This document shows positions 54,709 to 63,428 of a stretch of 64,000 nucleotides of DNA, in pieces. Position numbers and translations under genes: made by a program. A model generated the notes under the pieces. It had not been told where the DNA came from. It was given only the letters and a program-made list of their open reading frames with translations, and did not search any database. Position 1 is the first letter of the stretch. Every line of letters starts with the position of its first letter. The DNA is from Bacillota bacterium (GTDB taxonomy: Bacteria; Bacillota; Sulfobacillia; Sulfobacillales; Sulfobacillaceae), in assembly GCA_021820965.1 (NCBI GenBank), contig JAKACZ010000004.1:62001-126000 (forward strand). The letters run 5' to 3'.

Positions 54709-55362
54709 CTGGCCGGACAGCATCGGGACCCGTGGGAGGTCCTGGGCATCGCACCGACTGCCGACGTCAATCAGATTCGCGCTGCATACTTAGCGCAAGC
54801 GCGCCGTCATCATCCGGATCAATTTCGATTCGACCCGGAGCGCTATCGCCGACAGGAAGAACACATGAAAGCCATAAACGAGGCGTATCAGTGGGCTTTG
54901 AGGAATCCGCCCACCGCACCAGGCACCTCCCCTGGCGCTCCACCGCCTGAATCGGGACCGATCTGCCCGGACCACAATCATCCTGGCCTGCGCGAATGCC
55001 GGCGCTGCCATCAACCCATTTGCCTCGGCTGTCAAGGCTTTCGCCAATCCCTGTGCAACCGGCACGTACAAAGCGCGAGCATGCGTCAGACCCGTGGACG
55101 AGCTTTGAAGGAATGGGCCCCTCTGATTGTGCTAATCGTTGTCATGCGGTCTTTCGATCAACCTGGGATTTATATCGGGGTGGCGGTTTTGATCTATGTG
55201 GCCTGGCTAGGGCTTCGTCTCTTGCTGGCACGACGCTGGTTCGGTTGTTTGGCATTTTTGCTGTTGCCATATAGCCTTGTGCTGGCCGGCGTTTGGAGCC
55301 TCATAGAAAGCCTTAAGGAATGGAATCGCTCGCCGGGGCGGACACGCCGACCTTCGAGTTGA
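54709..55362 (+). CDS. J-domain protein with a B-box-like zinc finger and membrane tail
   Basis: 217 residues. A J domain is at the N-terminus (DPWEVLGIAPTADVNQIRAA, with HPD in RRHHPDQF), so it should act on DnaK. Next is a Cys/His cluster: CPDHNHPG, RECRRCHQP, CLGCQG and CNRH, like a B-box zinc finger. The C-terminal 80 residues hold two or three membrane segments. There is no ATG/GTG/TTG at the right place; AAAGGAGG is seven bases before a CTG at 54709, which I take as the start. Its end overlaps the convergent cytochrome gene by 50 bp. Confidence 0.8.
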   Translation: MAGQHRDPWEVLGIAPTADVNQIRAAYLAQARRHHPDQFRFDPERYRRQEEHMKAINEAYQWALRNPPTAPGTSPGAPPPESGPICPDHNHPGLRECRRCHQPICLGCQGFRQSLCNRHVQSASMRQTRGRALKEWAPLIVLIVVMRSFDQPGIYIGVAVLIYVAWLGLRLLLARRWFGCLAFLLLPYSLVLAGVWSLIESLKEWNRSPGRTRRPSS

Positions 55363-55708
55363 GCGACGCCACGTAAAGCGCCACACTGCGGATTTGACTG
55401 GGCGTCATCGTTTGTTTAAAGGCAGGCATTTGTTCCTTGCCGTCCCGTACAATGGATTCAATGGAGTCCAGTGACGCGGATGACCCGGTCAATTGATTTA
55501 GCGCCGGAGCCAGCGAACCGTCAGGCATCCGCACAAAAGCCTCCCCATTCCCGCGGGGACCATGACAGGAGATGCAAGCCTCATGGTAGAGCCGAGCGCC
55601 CTCGGCATAGGACGGGGGAGGCGCAGGAGTACGGGGCGGTGACCGGTGAAACGGCCAGATAGCGGCGGAACCTAAAAGCCAAAGCGCGACCCACTTGGCT
55701 GAGGTCAT
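55313..55708 (-). CDS. Membrane-anchored class I cytochrome c
   Basis: 131 residues. An N-terminal anchor or signal (WVALWLLGSAAIWPF) is followed by one haem site CISCHGPRG (CxxCH) and the distal Met in EQMPAFKQTM. Electron carrier outside the membrane. It overlaps the phosphoesterase gene by 4 bp (ATGA), so it is the second gene of that operon. Confidence 0.9.
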   Translation of the reverse strand: MTSAKWVALWLLGSAAIWPFHRSPPRTPAPPPSYAEGARLYHEACISCHGPRGNGEAFVRMPDGSLAPALNQLTGSSASLDSIESIVRDGKEQMPAFKQTMTPSQIRSVALYVASLNSKVGVSAPASDSIP

Positions 55709-56607
55709 GGCCGCACCCCCCGCGGTGCGGATTGGGCAAGCGGCACCTGGCCGTCCGAAAACCCCCGACTATCGATGTCGATGACGCGTAGTCCGAGCCC
55801 CATGTCTGGATTGGTTCCTCCTTGGGGCCATGGTTCGAGCCGCACCAGCGACCCGGGTTCAGGCAGTGGCCAGGATGTGGGAAGGCCTGCATAATTCATC
55901 GTTCCGTATGCCCGCCGGTTGAGGGCTTGATGGATGTGACCAAAAAGAAAGTGCCGTAACCGGAAACCGGCCATGAGTGCATAGGCCTGCGGTCCGTCAA
56001 ACGTTGACCAGTTCCACGGCCCGAATAAGGAAAAAAGCGGAGCATGAGATAGCACCAAGAGACGGGCGTCATTGCCCAGGCGGCGGGTCTCGGCCGAAAG
56101 CCAGCTTAATTGCCCGCGGCCCAAGTAATATCCGCGGCTGACGTTGTCCAACCCAAACACGTGCAGTCCTCGGAACACCCGGTGGAAATATAGCGGACCA
56201 ATGCGGTGCTCAAACGCGCGCCCCATATCGCCAAAAGTGTCATGCTCACCCGGCACTGCCATCCATGGAACTTCTATGGCGTCTAGCCGAGTCTTCACCG
56301 CGTCAAGCCGTCGCTCGCGCTCCGCGGCGGTATGGCAGGCCTGGATCAAGTCGCCGGTCACCACCAAAAGATCCGGGGATAGGGACTTCGCCTGATCTAG
56401 GGCCCGCTGGAACGTTCCATCGATGCTGCGGTTCCATTCACCTCGATAGCCCCAGTGAAAGTCGCTTAAGTTGACAAGCCGGGTGCGCCCGGACTCTTGC
56501 GCCACAGGTGCCGCCGCCGTGCCCGATCTTGGCAGAGGAACTCTCCACAAAAGACCCGCCAGCCCTATGGCTCCGACAAACTGGCGCCGCGTCAACCGCC
56601 GTTCCAT
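55705..56607 (-). CDS. Tat-exported metallophosphoesterase
   Basis: 300 residues. RRLTRRQFVGAIGLAGLLW is a twin-arginine signal. The calcineurin-like core has VNLSDFHWG, VVTGDLIQA, VPGEHDTFG (the usual GNHD is GEHD here), LVLSHAPLF and FGHIHQA, giving the two-metal site. Substrate unknown. ATG 56607 is six bases after GGAGGG. First gene of an operon with cytochrome c. Confidence 0.88.
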   Translation of the reverse strand: MERRLTRRQFVGAIGLAGLLWRVPLPRSGTAAAPVAQESGRTRLVNLSDFHWGYRGEWNRSIDGTFQRALDQAKSLSPDLLVVTGDLIQACHTAAERERRLDAVKTRLDAIEVPWMAVPGEHDTFGDMGRAFEHRIGPLYFHRVFRGLHVFGLDNVSRGYYLGRGQLSWLSAETRRLGNDARLLVLSHAPLFSLFGPWNWSTFDGPQAYALMAGFRLRHFLFGHIHQALNRRAYGTMNYAGLPTSWPLPEPGSLVRLEPWPQGGTNPDMGLGLRVIDIDSRGFSDGQVPLAQSAPRGVRP

Positions 56608-56661
56608 GGCCATCCCTCCGGTGTCAAAATTCCCCACCCGAGGGACAACTATGCGCAGTCA

Positions 56662-57471
56662 TTACGGATTCGAAAATTGCTGATAAAGCTCAAGGGCGTA
56701 CACGCCCATGAAAGCGGGAGCGACCATCCCCAGCACTAAGACCAGCAACACCGCACCGAGTACGGGAATAACCCTGGCTAAAAATAGCGTGACTAAAACG
56801 GCGGCGAAAATGAGGCCCATAAGAGGAAATATGTTGGCGTAAAGAGACCCCAAGTGGGTAACGCTCCACTTGAATGCCGGTTTAAAGCCCCTTGCCGGCG
56901 AATCCTGGGTGGCAAAAGTTCGACCAAACCAGTACAAGAGTGTGCCAATCATCCAAAGCATCACGCCAAATGCCACGAATACCGCCACCACGCTCAAAAC
57001 CGACGGAGAAGGGCTAAATGCGGACAGCGCTGCAATAAGGGCCGTTATCACGCCGAAAGCAACCAGGCCACAAAGGATGGCCAAGAGGATTTGTTCCAGC
57101 GCCCGCCAAAAGTTCTGGTAGCCGAATCGGAAAAAAGCCAAGAACCCGGTGTATCGGGGATTTTCTTTTAGGGCCCAAGCGATTCCCCCGTATAGGCCCC
57201 CCACCCCAAAAGGGATGATAATGATCAAAAACGTCAGGTACACCAACGCTAGTTTGAGCCACAATGCCGCACTCAAATGAGGCATTACCGTCTGTGCCCC
57301 GGGGTTGGCCACCATCTGTATCAAGCTTTTCGGAAGCGACGGACCAAGCCGGCTGGCCACAAGATATTGATACAGCGATGTAATGAGAGTGTACCAAAAG
57401 GCCAAGGTCAAAATACCCCCACCCCGGTTCACCCGCCATAGTTCCCGCCACGTCTCTCCAATCAGCTTCAT
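56662..57471 (-). CDS. DUF4013-like polytopic membrane protein
   Basis: 269 residues with about six membrane segments, Gly/Leu rich, and a short helical N-terminus (ETWRELWRVNRGGG). It resembles the DUF4013/glycerophosphoryl-type membrane families without a catalytic motif. The start is uncertain: ATG 57471 (after GGGATGG) or ATG 57489 (after GAGGC). Divergent from the response regulator. Confidence 0.75.
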   Translation of the reverse strand: MKLIGETWRELWRVNRGGGILTLAFWYTLITSLYQYLVASRLGPSLPKSLIQMVANPGAQTVMPHLSAALWLKLALVYLTFLIIIIPFGVGGLYGGIAWALKENPRYTGFLAFFRFGYQNFWRALEQILLAILCGLVAFGVITALIAALSAFSPSPSVLSVVAVFVAFGVMLWMIGTLLYWFGRTFATQDSPARGFKPAFKWSVTHLGSLYANIFPLMGLIFAAVLVTLFLARVIPVLGAVLLVLVLGMVAPAFMGVYALELYQQFSNP

Positions 57472-57583
57472 CGGTGAGCACCATCCCATTTTCGACTTGC
57501 CTCTATCGGATAAAAACCTATACAATCATACCGGATTTCACCCTGCAAAGAGCCTGATATTTGCAACCATGCGGGGGACTTAT

Positions 57584-57940
57584 ATGCATCGTGTTCTCGT
57601 AGTCGACGATGAACCTGGTATTCGCCACATTGTTAAACTGGCGCTGGAACGGATCGACGTGGTTGTCAGCGAAGCCGAATCGGGCCATCATGCGCTAGAG
57701 CAACTGAATGCCACGTCGATTGATGTTGTCATTGTCGACCTTACGCTTCCTGACATCAACGGCATCAACTTGATGGGGCGAATCCGCCGGATCGCGCCGG
57801 CGCTCCCCATCGTACTCATTTCCGCCTCTACCCAACTCCAATCGCAAGCCAACCCGGCTCGCCCCACCGCGGTGCTGGAAAAACCGTTTAAGCTCGAGCA
57901 ACTGCAAAACGTCATTCTTCGGGCGCTGGCGCTACGTTGA
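57584..57940 (+). CDS. Single-domain response regulator
   Basis: 118 residues, only a receiver domain. The acid pair is VLVVDDEPGI, the phospho-Asp is in VIVDLTLPDING, the Ser/Thr switch in VLISAS and the Lys in VLEKPFKLE. It may act like Spo0F or CheY; no kinase is nearby. The ATG follows GGGGGA. Confidence 0.9.
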   Translation: MHRVLVVDDEPGIRHIVKLALERIDVVVSEAESGHHALEQLNATSIDVVIVDLTLPDINGINLMGRIRRIAPALPIVLISASTQLQSQANPARPTAVLEKPFKLEQLQNVILRALALR

Positions 57941-58138
57941 CATGACGTCCCGTAGTGAGCGTCCCTGCCGCCGGGACGTGATTTGGGCATTCGCATAACA
58001 AGGGCAAAAACTACCGCGGCACGCGCGGCAGCCTAAAAAGCTTTTCCTCTGGCTTTCTTGATGATACCATTGGTCTAGGGTCCGCACCAGCAGGGGCGTG
58101 TTGTGTTTGGTTCTGTGGTGTTTGGGAGAGAACTTTTG

Positions 58139-59194
58139 ATGAAGGTTGACCTTTTCTGTGTACAGCCTTATATGCGGGCCCAAGACTATTTCACCCGCGA
58201 GGCCTTCTATCACCGCATCGACCGGTACTTCCAAGCCGCCGATCTTCAGCGGACACCGGATACGCCGGCGCTCATCGTATTCCCCGAGGACATTGCCACC
58301 TTTTTGTTGCTGGAAGGACAAGAAGAGACGTTAAAAGGCGTCAGGACCATGGAGGAGGGGTTTGCCGCCATTGGCCAAAAGAACATCCTGGGAGTTCTGC
58401 GCACCATGGCGCAATACGCCACCCTCAACAAGCGTCAGGCATTTTTCACTCGGGCCGCGGCGCGGCTTTGGCACATTTGGCACGGCACCATGGTACGATT
58501 GGCGCACGATTACAGGATGACGGTGGTGGCAGGGTCGGCACTACTGCCGGAAAGCCGTTGGATGTACGATACCAATCGGTTTATGCCCAAAAGCCCCAAG
58601 GTTTACAACATGAGCTTCACCACGGATCCGAGCGGCCACGTCATCTATCAGACACGCAAGGTGAATCTGGTCCCAACCCAGGAGGACGTATTGCAATTGA
58701 CGCCGGGGCCGAAGGAGACTGCCGGTTTTGGCACCACACTCCCCGGAACTGACATCCCCATGGCCACCGCCATTTGTTACGACGCCTTTTGGCGCCCGCA
58801 CTCCGAGCACGAACCGCATTTTACCAATGTGCTCGAACTAATGGACCGAGCTGGCGTGCGCCTGGTTGCCCAACCATCGGCGAATCCCTGGTGGTGGAAC
58901 GAGCCGTGGCCGTTTGACCCACCGGGATCTCAGCGCCTGCGACGCCAGCAGTGGGATGAGGAGGGCTCGCTGGCCGCACTGGCTCGCTGCCGAAATGTCG
59001 AGATTATCGTCAATCCCCAGCTCCTCATGGAATTTCTGGATATCCACTTTGACGGCGAAAGCCGCATTATCTCCCGCACTGGCACCGCCGTCGAGACGTT
59101 GGCCAGAAGTCATAGAACGAGTGGACCCGAAGGGGATATGGTACTGCACACGACATGGGATTTCGCTGCGATGTCGGCCGAATCCAAAATGTGA
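58139..59194 (+). CDS. Carbon-nitrogen hydrolase (nitrilase superfamily)
   Basis: 351 residues. The Glu-Lys-Cys triad is present: LIVFPEDIATF, QTRKVNLVP and TAICYDAFW. It is longer than usual because of an insertion at residues 60-115. Hydrolyses an amide or nitrile; substrate unknown. ATG 58139 after GGGAGAG. Located 150 bp before the nitrilase-amidohydrolase fusion, possibly in one pathway. Confidence 0.87.
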   Translation: MKVDLFCVQPYMRAQDYFTREAFYHRIDRYFQAADLQRTPDTPALIVFPEDIATFLLLEGQEETLKGVRTMEEGFAAIGQKNILGVLRTMAQYATLNKRQAFFTRAAARLWHIWHGTMVRLAHDYRMTVVAGSALLPESRWMYDTNRFMPKSPKVYNMSFTTDPSGHVIYQTRKVNLVPTQEDVLQLTPGPKETAGFGTTLPGTDIPMATAICYDAFWRPHSEHEPHFTNVLELMDRAGVRLVAQPSANPWWWNEPWPFDPPGSQRLRRQQWDEEGSLAALARCRNVEIIVNPQLLMEFLDIHFDGESRIISRTGTAVETLARSHRTSGPEGDMVLHTTWDFAAMSAESKM

Positions 59195-59347
59195 CCGGCG
59201 CCTTTTTGATCAATCCAGACGAGTTGAGCCACCCAGAGGCATAGGTTTAACCCGCATAATTTTCCACCTTGGCGATTGATTCCTGGTTGCCAATTTATTC
59301 TATTTTCGGTAGAATTAGGCTAGATTGAGGCAAAGGGATGAAGAGCC

Positions 59348-60844
59348 GTGCCAAGCCCCCGAATTGCTGTGTCCCAAGCGCCCTATATCCGCGACGTTGA
59401 GGCCGCTATGGCGCGATCGCTAGAGCACCTGCGACACGCGGCCAGCCGCGGTGTGGACGTTGTCGTCTTTCCTGAGTGGTTCTTAGGACTGAATCCCGTA
59501 GAAGTTCTGCCAAGCCGACACACTGACCGCATCAGCCGATTGGCCCGCGAACTCAATGTCATGGTCATTGCCGGGAGCGTGCGTGCGCTAGAGCCTGAAA
59601 GCGGCAAGAAGCAGCAGCGGTCCATGGTCATCGAGCCCGATGGAACGTTAGCCGGGTCGCACGCCAAAATGCTGTTTCAGCCAACCGAACGTCCCTGGTT
59701 CGAACCCGGCCCGGGGGTCAGCGCCATTTCCACGCGCTGGGGCCGCATTGTGATCTTACCGGGACTCGACGCACTGGAGTCGGAACTCTGGAACGCCACG
59801 CTGGATTTGGCCCCTGACTTGGTCGTCATGGCGGCCAACGCGCACACCCTGGTCGAGCGGCGCCAGTTGCAGGAACTGGCCGTGCAACGCAGCCTTGAGA
59901 TCCATGGCACGGTCGTCCTAGCCCCGCTGCAAGGCCGGTTTTCCGGATCTTCGTATGTTGGAGGGGCTCTCATCGCCCATCAGGGGCGCATGCTGGGTAT
60001 GGCCACTGAAGACGAAGCTATCCTAATCGCCGGCGATCCGGAGGCTCCGTTGATTCAGTTGGGCGTAACCGACACGACCGCCTACATCCCGCTTTCCCGG
60101 CCACTTGCCGGCTCCTTGGATGTTAAGCGGTCTCTTGGTCCGGAGGCGGAAAGGCGGGTGTTGATTGACTGGGGAATTTTAGCCGCGCGGGATCTGCACG
60201 CAGCTACCGACGAGCTCATGGCCGTAGCCCGCGACAACCCCCGTTGGGTGTCCCTGGCACCCGCCTGTCCGGGGCAGGCGCAAGAGCTGCGCTATTGGCT
60301 TGAGGACGAAGCGGGCGGCGCCTTCGCCTATCCGGGGTTGGAGCGGGTGGCACCCTGGTACGACTCCGTCCGCGAGTTGGGCCAGGTACTGGCGGCTCAT
60401 CCCAAACCACTGGTCATCCACAGCGGACCGGGACCAGCACCGCTGCGATTTGATGGGCCGGCGTTGTGGGATGAATTCTTGATGGAGTTTCAGCCGTTTC
60501 CCGTAATCGTCCATTCCACGGGCCAACGCTCGCCCTATCTAGAAGAAGCGTTGGCGCTTGCAGAACGTCACCCTCAAGTGTTCTTGGAAACGTCACACGT
60601 TCCTCTGGGCGCCATCAAGGAGGCCATTAAAACCGTGGGCGCGGGGCGTGTCGTCTTTGGCAGTGGCGGTCTGGCCCAAGACTTTCATCGGGAGTGGGAG
60701 AAGATGGAGCGGCTCGAACCGGAGATTTCGGCCGACGCTTTCCAAAAAATCGTCAACCTCAACGCGCGCCGCCTCTTCTTTCAGACGGAAGGCGCCGACC
60801 GGCGCGCCCCCGCCAAAGTGCATCCGTTTCGACGGCCAAGTTAG
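59348..60844 (+). CDS. Nitrilase-like domain fused to an amidohydrolase-like domain
   Basis: 498 residues in two parts. Residues 1-250 have the nitrilase fold (PRIAVSQAPYIRDVEAAMAR, VVVFPEWFLG with Glu, HAKMLFQ with Lys), but the catalytic Cys segment, normally xICYD, is VILPGLDALE, so no nucleophile is seen. Residues 265-490 resemble a metal-dependent amidohydrolase barrel (GILAARDLHAATDELMAVAR, LVIHSGPGPAP, PVIVHSTGQRS, FLETSHVPLG, RVVFGSGGLA, NLNARRLF). It starts at GTG 59348. The second domain may be the active one and the first structural. The join is unusual. Confidence 0.82.
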   Translation: MPSPRIAVSQAPYIRDVEAAMARSLEHLRHAASRGVDVVVFPEWFLGLNPVEVLPSRHTDRISRLARELNVMVIAGSVRALEPESGKKQQRSMVIEPDGTLAGSHAKMLFQPTERPWFEPGPGVSAISTRWGRIVILPGLDALESELWNATLDLAPDLVVMAANAHTLVERRQLQELAVQRSLEIHGTVVLAPLQGRFSGSSYVGGALIAHQGRMLGMATEDEAILIAGDPEAPLIQLGVTDTTAYIPLSRPLAGSLDVKRSLGPEAERRVLIDWGILAARDLHAATDELMAVARDNPRWVSLAPACPGQAQELRYWLEDEAGGAFAYPGLERVAPWYDSVRELGQVLAAHPKPLVIHSGPGPAPLRFDGPALWDEFLMEFQPFPVIVHSTGQRSPYLEEALALAERHPQVFLETSHVPLGAIKEAIKTVGAGRVVFGSGGLAQDFHREWEKMERLEPEISADAFQKIVNLNARRLFFQTEGADRRAPAKVHPFRRPS

Positions 60845-60896
60845 CGCGCATGGTATACTATCACCATAACCGATTTGCATCGAAGGAGGACCCACC

Positions 60897-61496
60897 ATCG
60901 CCCAAAGCAGCGTAGCGGACAAAATCCCTGTGGTCGATCTGGCCGGACGGCCGCTAACCCCATGCAGTCCAGAAAAGGCGGCCCAAAACCTCAGAGATGG
61001 CTTGGCCACTTTGAGCGCCGACGGCATCCTGCGTCTCAACTATCGCCCCCTGGCTCACCGGCGGATCTATAAACAGGTGCAAAAGCGAGACGGATGGCTG
61101 TGTGCCTGGTGCGGAGGTCCCGGAACTACGCTCGATCACGTCATTCCCATCTGTTGGGGCGGTGAAACGGCATTAGAGAACTGCGTCATTGCCTGCCGCG
61201 CGTGCAACCACAGCCGCAATAATGCGCTACCCTCCACCTTTGTGAAATGGACCGGATTTCGCCCCAGACACCCTGTTATTCGCGGGATTTTGGCGGACGA
61301 GCCGGCAGCACTCCGACGGGCAGAACAAGCGCTGTCGGAAAAGCCATTATCGGCCTGTCTGAGCCGGGAGGAAGCCCAAGTGTGGGTCGCGTTTCACTCC
61401 GACACCGTTGAACGGGTTCGGCCCAATCCACCCGAGGCGCCTATGACCCGGTTCAAACCCGAATCCCGCCCCTTTCGGGAGTATTTTGTGCCTTAG
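60897..61496 (+). CDS. HNH endonuclease
   Basis: 199 residues. The HNH core is RDGWLCAWCGG, LDHVIPICWGG, ENCVIACRACNHSRNN, with two Cys pairs for zinc. An ideal AAGGAGG lies seven bases before an ATC codon at 60897, and the frame is open from there (AQSSVADKIPVVDLAGRP); no ATG, GTG or TTG is near, the next being GTG 60930 without a site. I therefore prefer an ATC start. The role may be DNA modification or defence-related cutting, or housekeeping; stands alone. Confidence 0.82.
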   Translation: MAQSSVADKIPVVDLAGRPLTPCSPEKAAQNLRDGLATLSADGILRLNYRPLAHRRIYKQVQKRDGWLCAWCGGPGTTLDHVIPICWGGETALENCVIACRACNHSRNNALPSTFVKWTGFRPRHPVIRGILADEPAALRRAEQALSEKPLSACLSREEAQVWVAFHSDTVERVRPNPPEAPMTRFKPESRPFREYFVP

Positions 61497-61666
61497 GCAA
61501 TCGTATTCGACTGCCGGCGCATAGAGGATTTGTCCGCAGGCAGCGAGCCATGCCCGCCTGGTAAAAGAGTTCAATTGAACACAATACCTGCGCATTCCCA
61601 TCCTACGGATACTGCGCCTTCTTAGGCGGCAGCCAAGAGGGGGTCAAGTCCCACGGGGACAGGGCT
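61497..61666. other. Spacer
   Basis: No gene. Precedes the promoter below. Confidence 0.4.
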
Positions 61667-61695
61667 AGACATGTCAAAACTTTTGTTTTATACTA
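61667..61695 (+). promoter_or_regulatory. Strong sigma-A-type promoter
   Basis: TAGACA (61667-61672), a 17-nt spacer and TATACT. Nothing coding follows for more than 1 kb. Confidence 0.6.
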
Positions 61696-61699
61696 AGGA

Positions 61700-61910
61700 T
61701 ATAGGGCTGGAGCGGTCCGAATCCCCCGTCGGGGACTTCCCAGGGTCGTCCACGCCTGGGGAGATCCCATAAGACACGGAAGGCCGGCTTCTCGCGCAGT
61801 GGTCAATGAGCCAGGAACCTTCGGCGAGCTTTACAGCGAGTGCTGGCGGAGCGATCCCGGAAACCCCCGCCCGGGTCCGTTAGGATTAGGCGGGGGGAGA
61901 GTTCATATCT
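61700..61910 (+). ncRNA. Candidate structured small RNA
   Basis: Downstream of the promoter lie several stable stems: CCCC-GTC-GGGG, CCCAGG with CCTGGG, and CCCCCGCC with GGCGGGGG (8 bp) at the end, about 61870-61905. The sequence lacks open frames with ribosome sites. It does not fit 6S, SRP, tmRNA, RNase P or common riboswitches by eye. Boundaries are approximate. Confidence 0.4.
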
Positions 61911-63023
61911 CATCTACTGTAGAGCTCTACATTATGAGTTATGTGGAGCTCTAACTTATATTGGGTTGGGCCACGAGGCCGTGACACGGCGCGATCCTAG
62001 GCCATAGAACTTAACATAACAAGTCGGAGAGTGTCTATGGCAAGCACTTCGGCCTTATGTGTATCCATATCCATACCGGACGTTCGATTACAGGCCATGA
62101 ATCTGGCGATGAACGGCTGAATTCCTGTCTACCGAGGAAACTTAATGAGGAACCAATGGCAGCGTTATGTAGAGCATGTGAGGCTAGTCGTCACACCGAG
62201 ATTGAACTCACCTACAGCTCCACATAATTCAAAAAGTATCTTGTTCTTTCTCCGATGGATAGGTTGGTCACCACCGGTAACGAGCCCAAGCCTTCGGGGT
62301 TTCACCTCGTCCCCTGCAAACTAGCGGCTCATCATTCGCAACTTTCTCTGACCCGCACGACGGAATAATCGTTCGACAAAACTCCCGCCCGGGATTGACC
62401 TCCTGACGGAACACCTGGCACACTACCGATAGTGGTCGAGCGTTCGATTCGAGACTCCCAATCCTGTTTCGTCGCAGGGAACAGTTCGGTGAATGGCTGC
62501 AATTCCGTAGCGCCAAGCCGCATTTGGAAAATCGACGAAGGAGAGCGCGTCAAAGGACCCGGGGACGCAAAAGCTCAGTTAGACGCGTTGGACCATTGTT
62601 GGCACCAGCCAACCAACAGTCAAGCCGTGTCTAACGAACGCTTATGCGGGCGGTGACGGTAGTCGATTTCACCAACAGAGGAGCTAGAATTGTCGATGCC
62701 CCTGTCAAGAGGATTTGGACGCCAGGCTCCCCATCGCTCTGGCTGCCCAGAATGCCCCCCAGTTTAGCCGTCGTACGCACTGCATCCGCAGTGTCATCGA
62801 ATTTTGTCCAATTCGGTGCCGGGTGGTCAGTGGGCGGCGCGCGAGCATTCCCCGGCGCCGACCGAAAGGAATCTAAACAGTGCCGTTTGGATCCGAATTC
62901 TTTCCGTAGAGCCGGGAGCGGCAGGGATTGGCGGAGTCCACGGCGAATCTTACCCCAATCAGATGACGGGAAAGATAAATGAAACTTGCTCAGACAATCC
63001 CTATACTGTGAGGAGATGATGTC
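61911..63023. other. Gene-free region with GAGCTC hairpins
   Basis: A palindrome GTAGAGCTCTAC (61919-61930) is part of a 12-bp hairpin (61921-61932 with 61941-61952, one mismatch). A relative, CAGCTCCACATAATTC, occurs near 62215. No convincing gene in 1.1 kb. Confidence 0.45.
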
Positions 63024-63428
63024 ATGGATCCTGAATTGAAGGCCTATTTGGATGATATGCGTCAAGACATAATGGATCACGCCGAGGGAATGAATCAATC
63101 GACCCGGCAGGATCTGACACACCAAATAGAGGCCGTGCGTCAAGATTTAACCCAGCAAATCGCGGAGTCGCGCCAGCATGCGGAGCAACTGAATCAGGAT
63201 ACCCGCCGGGACTTAATTACCCTTGCAGAGCAACTGAATCAGAACACCCGGCGGGACTTAATGGCCCATGCGGAGCAACTGAATCGAGAAACCGGCGTTC
63301 TGGTTGAAGATCTCCACCACCAGATCCAACTGCTAGCTGAAGGCGTGACGACCGTCCGTGATCAGTTGGGCCGTATCATCGCCGATCATGAAACCCGAAT
63401 CGCCCGCTTGGAGCGACGCATGCCTTAA
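63024..63428 (+). CDS. Repetitive coiled-coil protein
   Basis: 134 residues, almost wholly alpha-helical. It begins MDPELKAYLDDMRQDIMDHA and has repeats of the type AEQLNQDTRRDLI, AEQLNQNTRRDLM, AEQLNRETGVLV. No membrane anchor. GTGAGGAG precedes the ATG. Similar short coiled-coil proteins are common in Firmicutes; role unknown. Confidence 0.75.
   Translation: MDPELKAYLDDMRQDIMDHAEGMNQSTRQDLTHQIEAVRQDLTQQIAESRQHAEQLNQDTRRDLITLAEQLNQNTRRDLMAHAEQLNRETGVLVEDLHHQIQLLAEGVTTVRDQLGRIIADHETRIARLERRMP

Noticed and set aside
61790-61830. Cobalamin riboswitch (GAGCCAGGAACC resembles the B12 box)
   Set aside because: The other conserved elements are missing and no B12-related gene follows.
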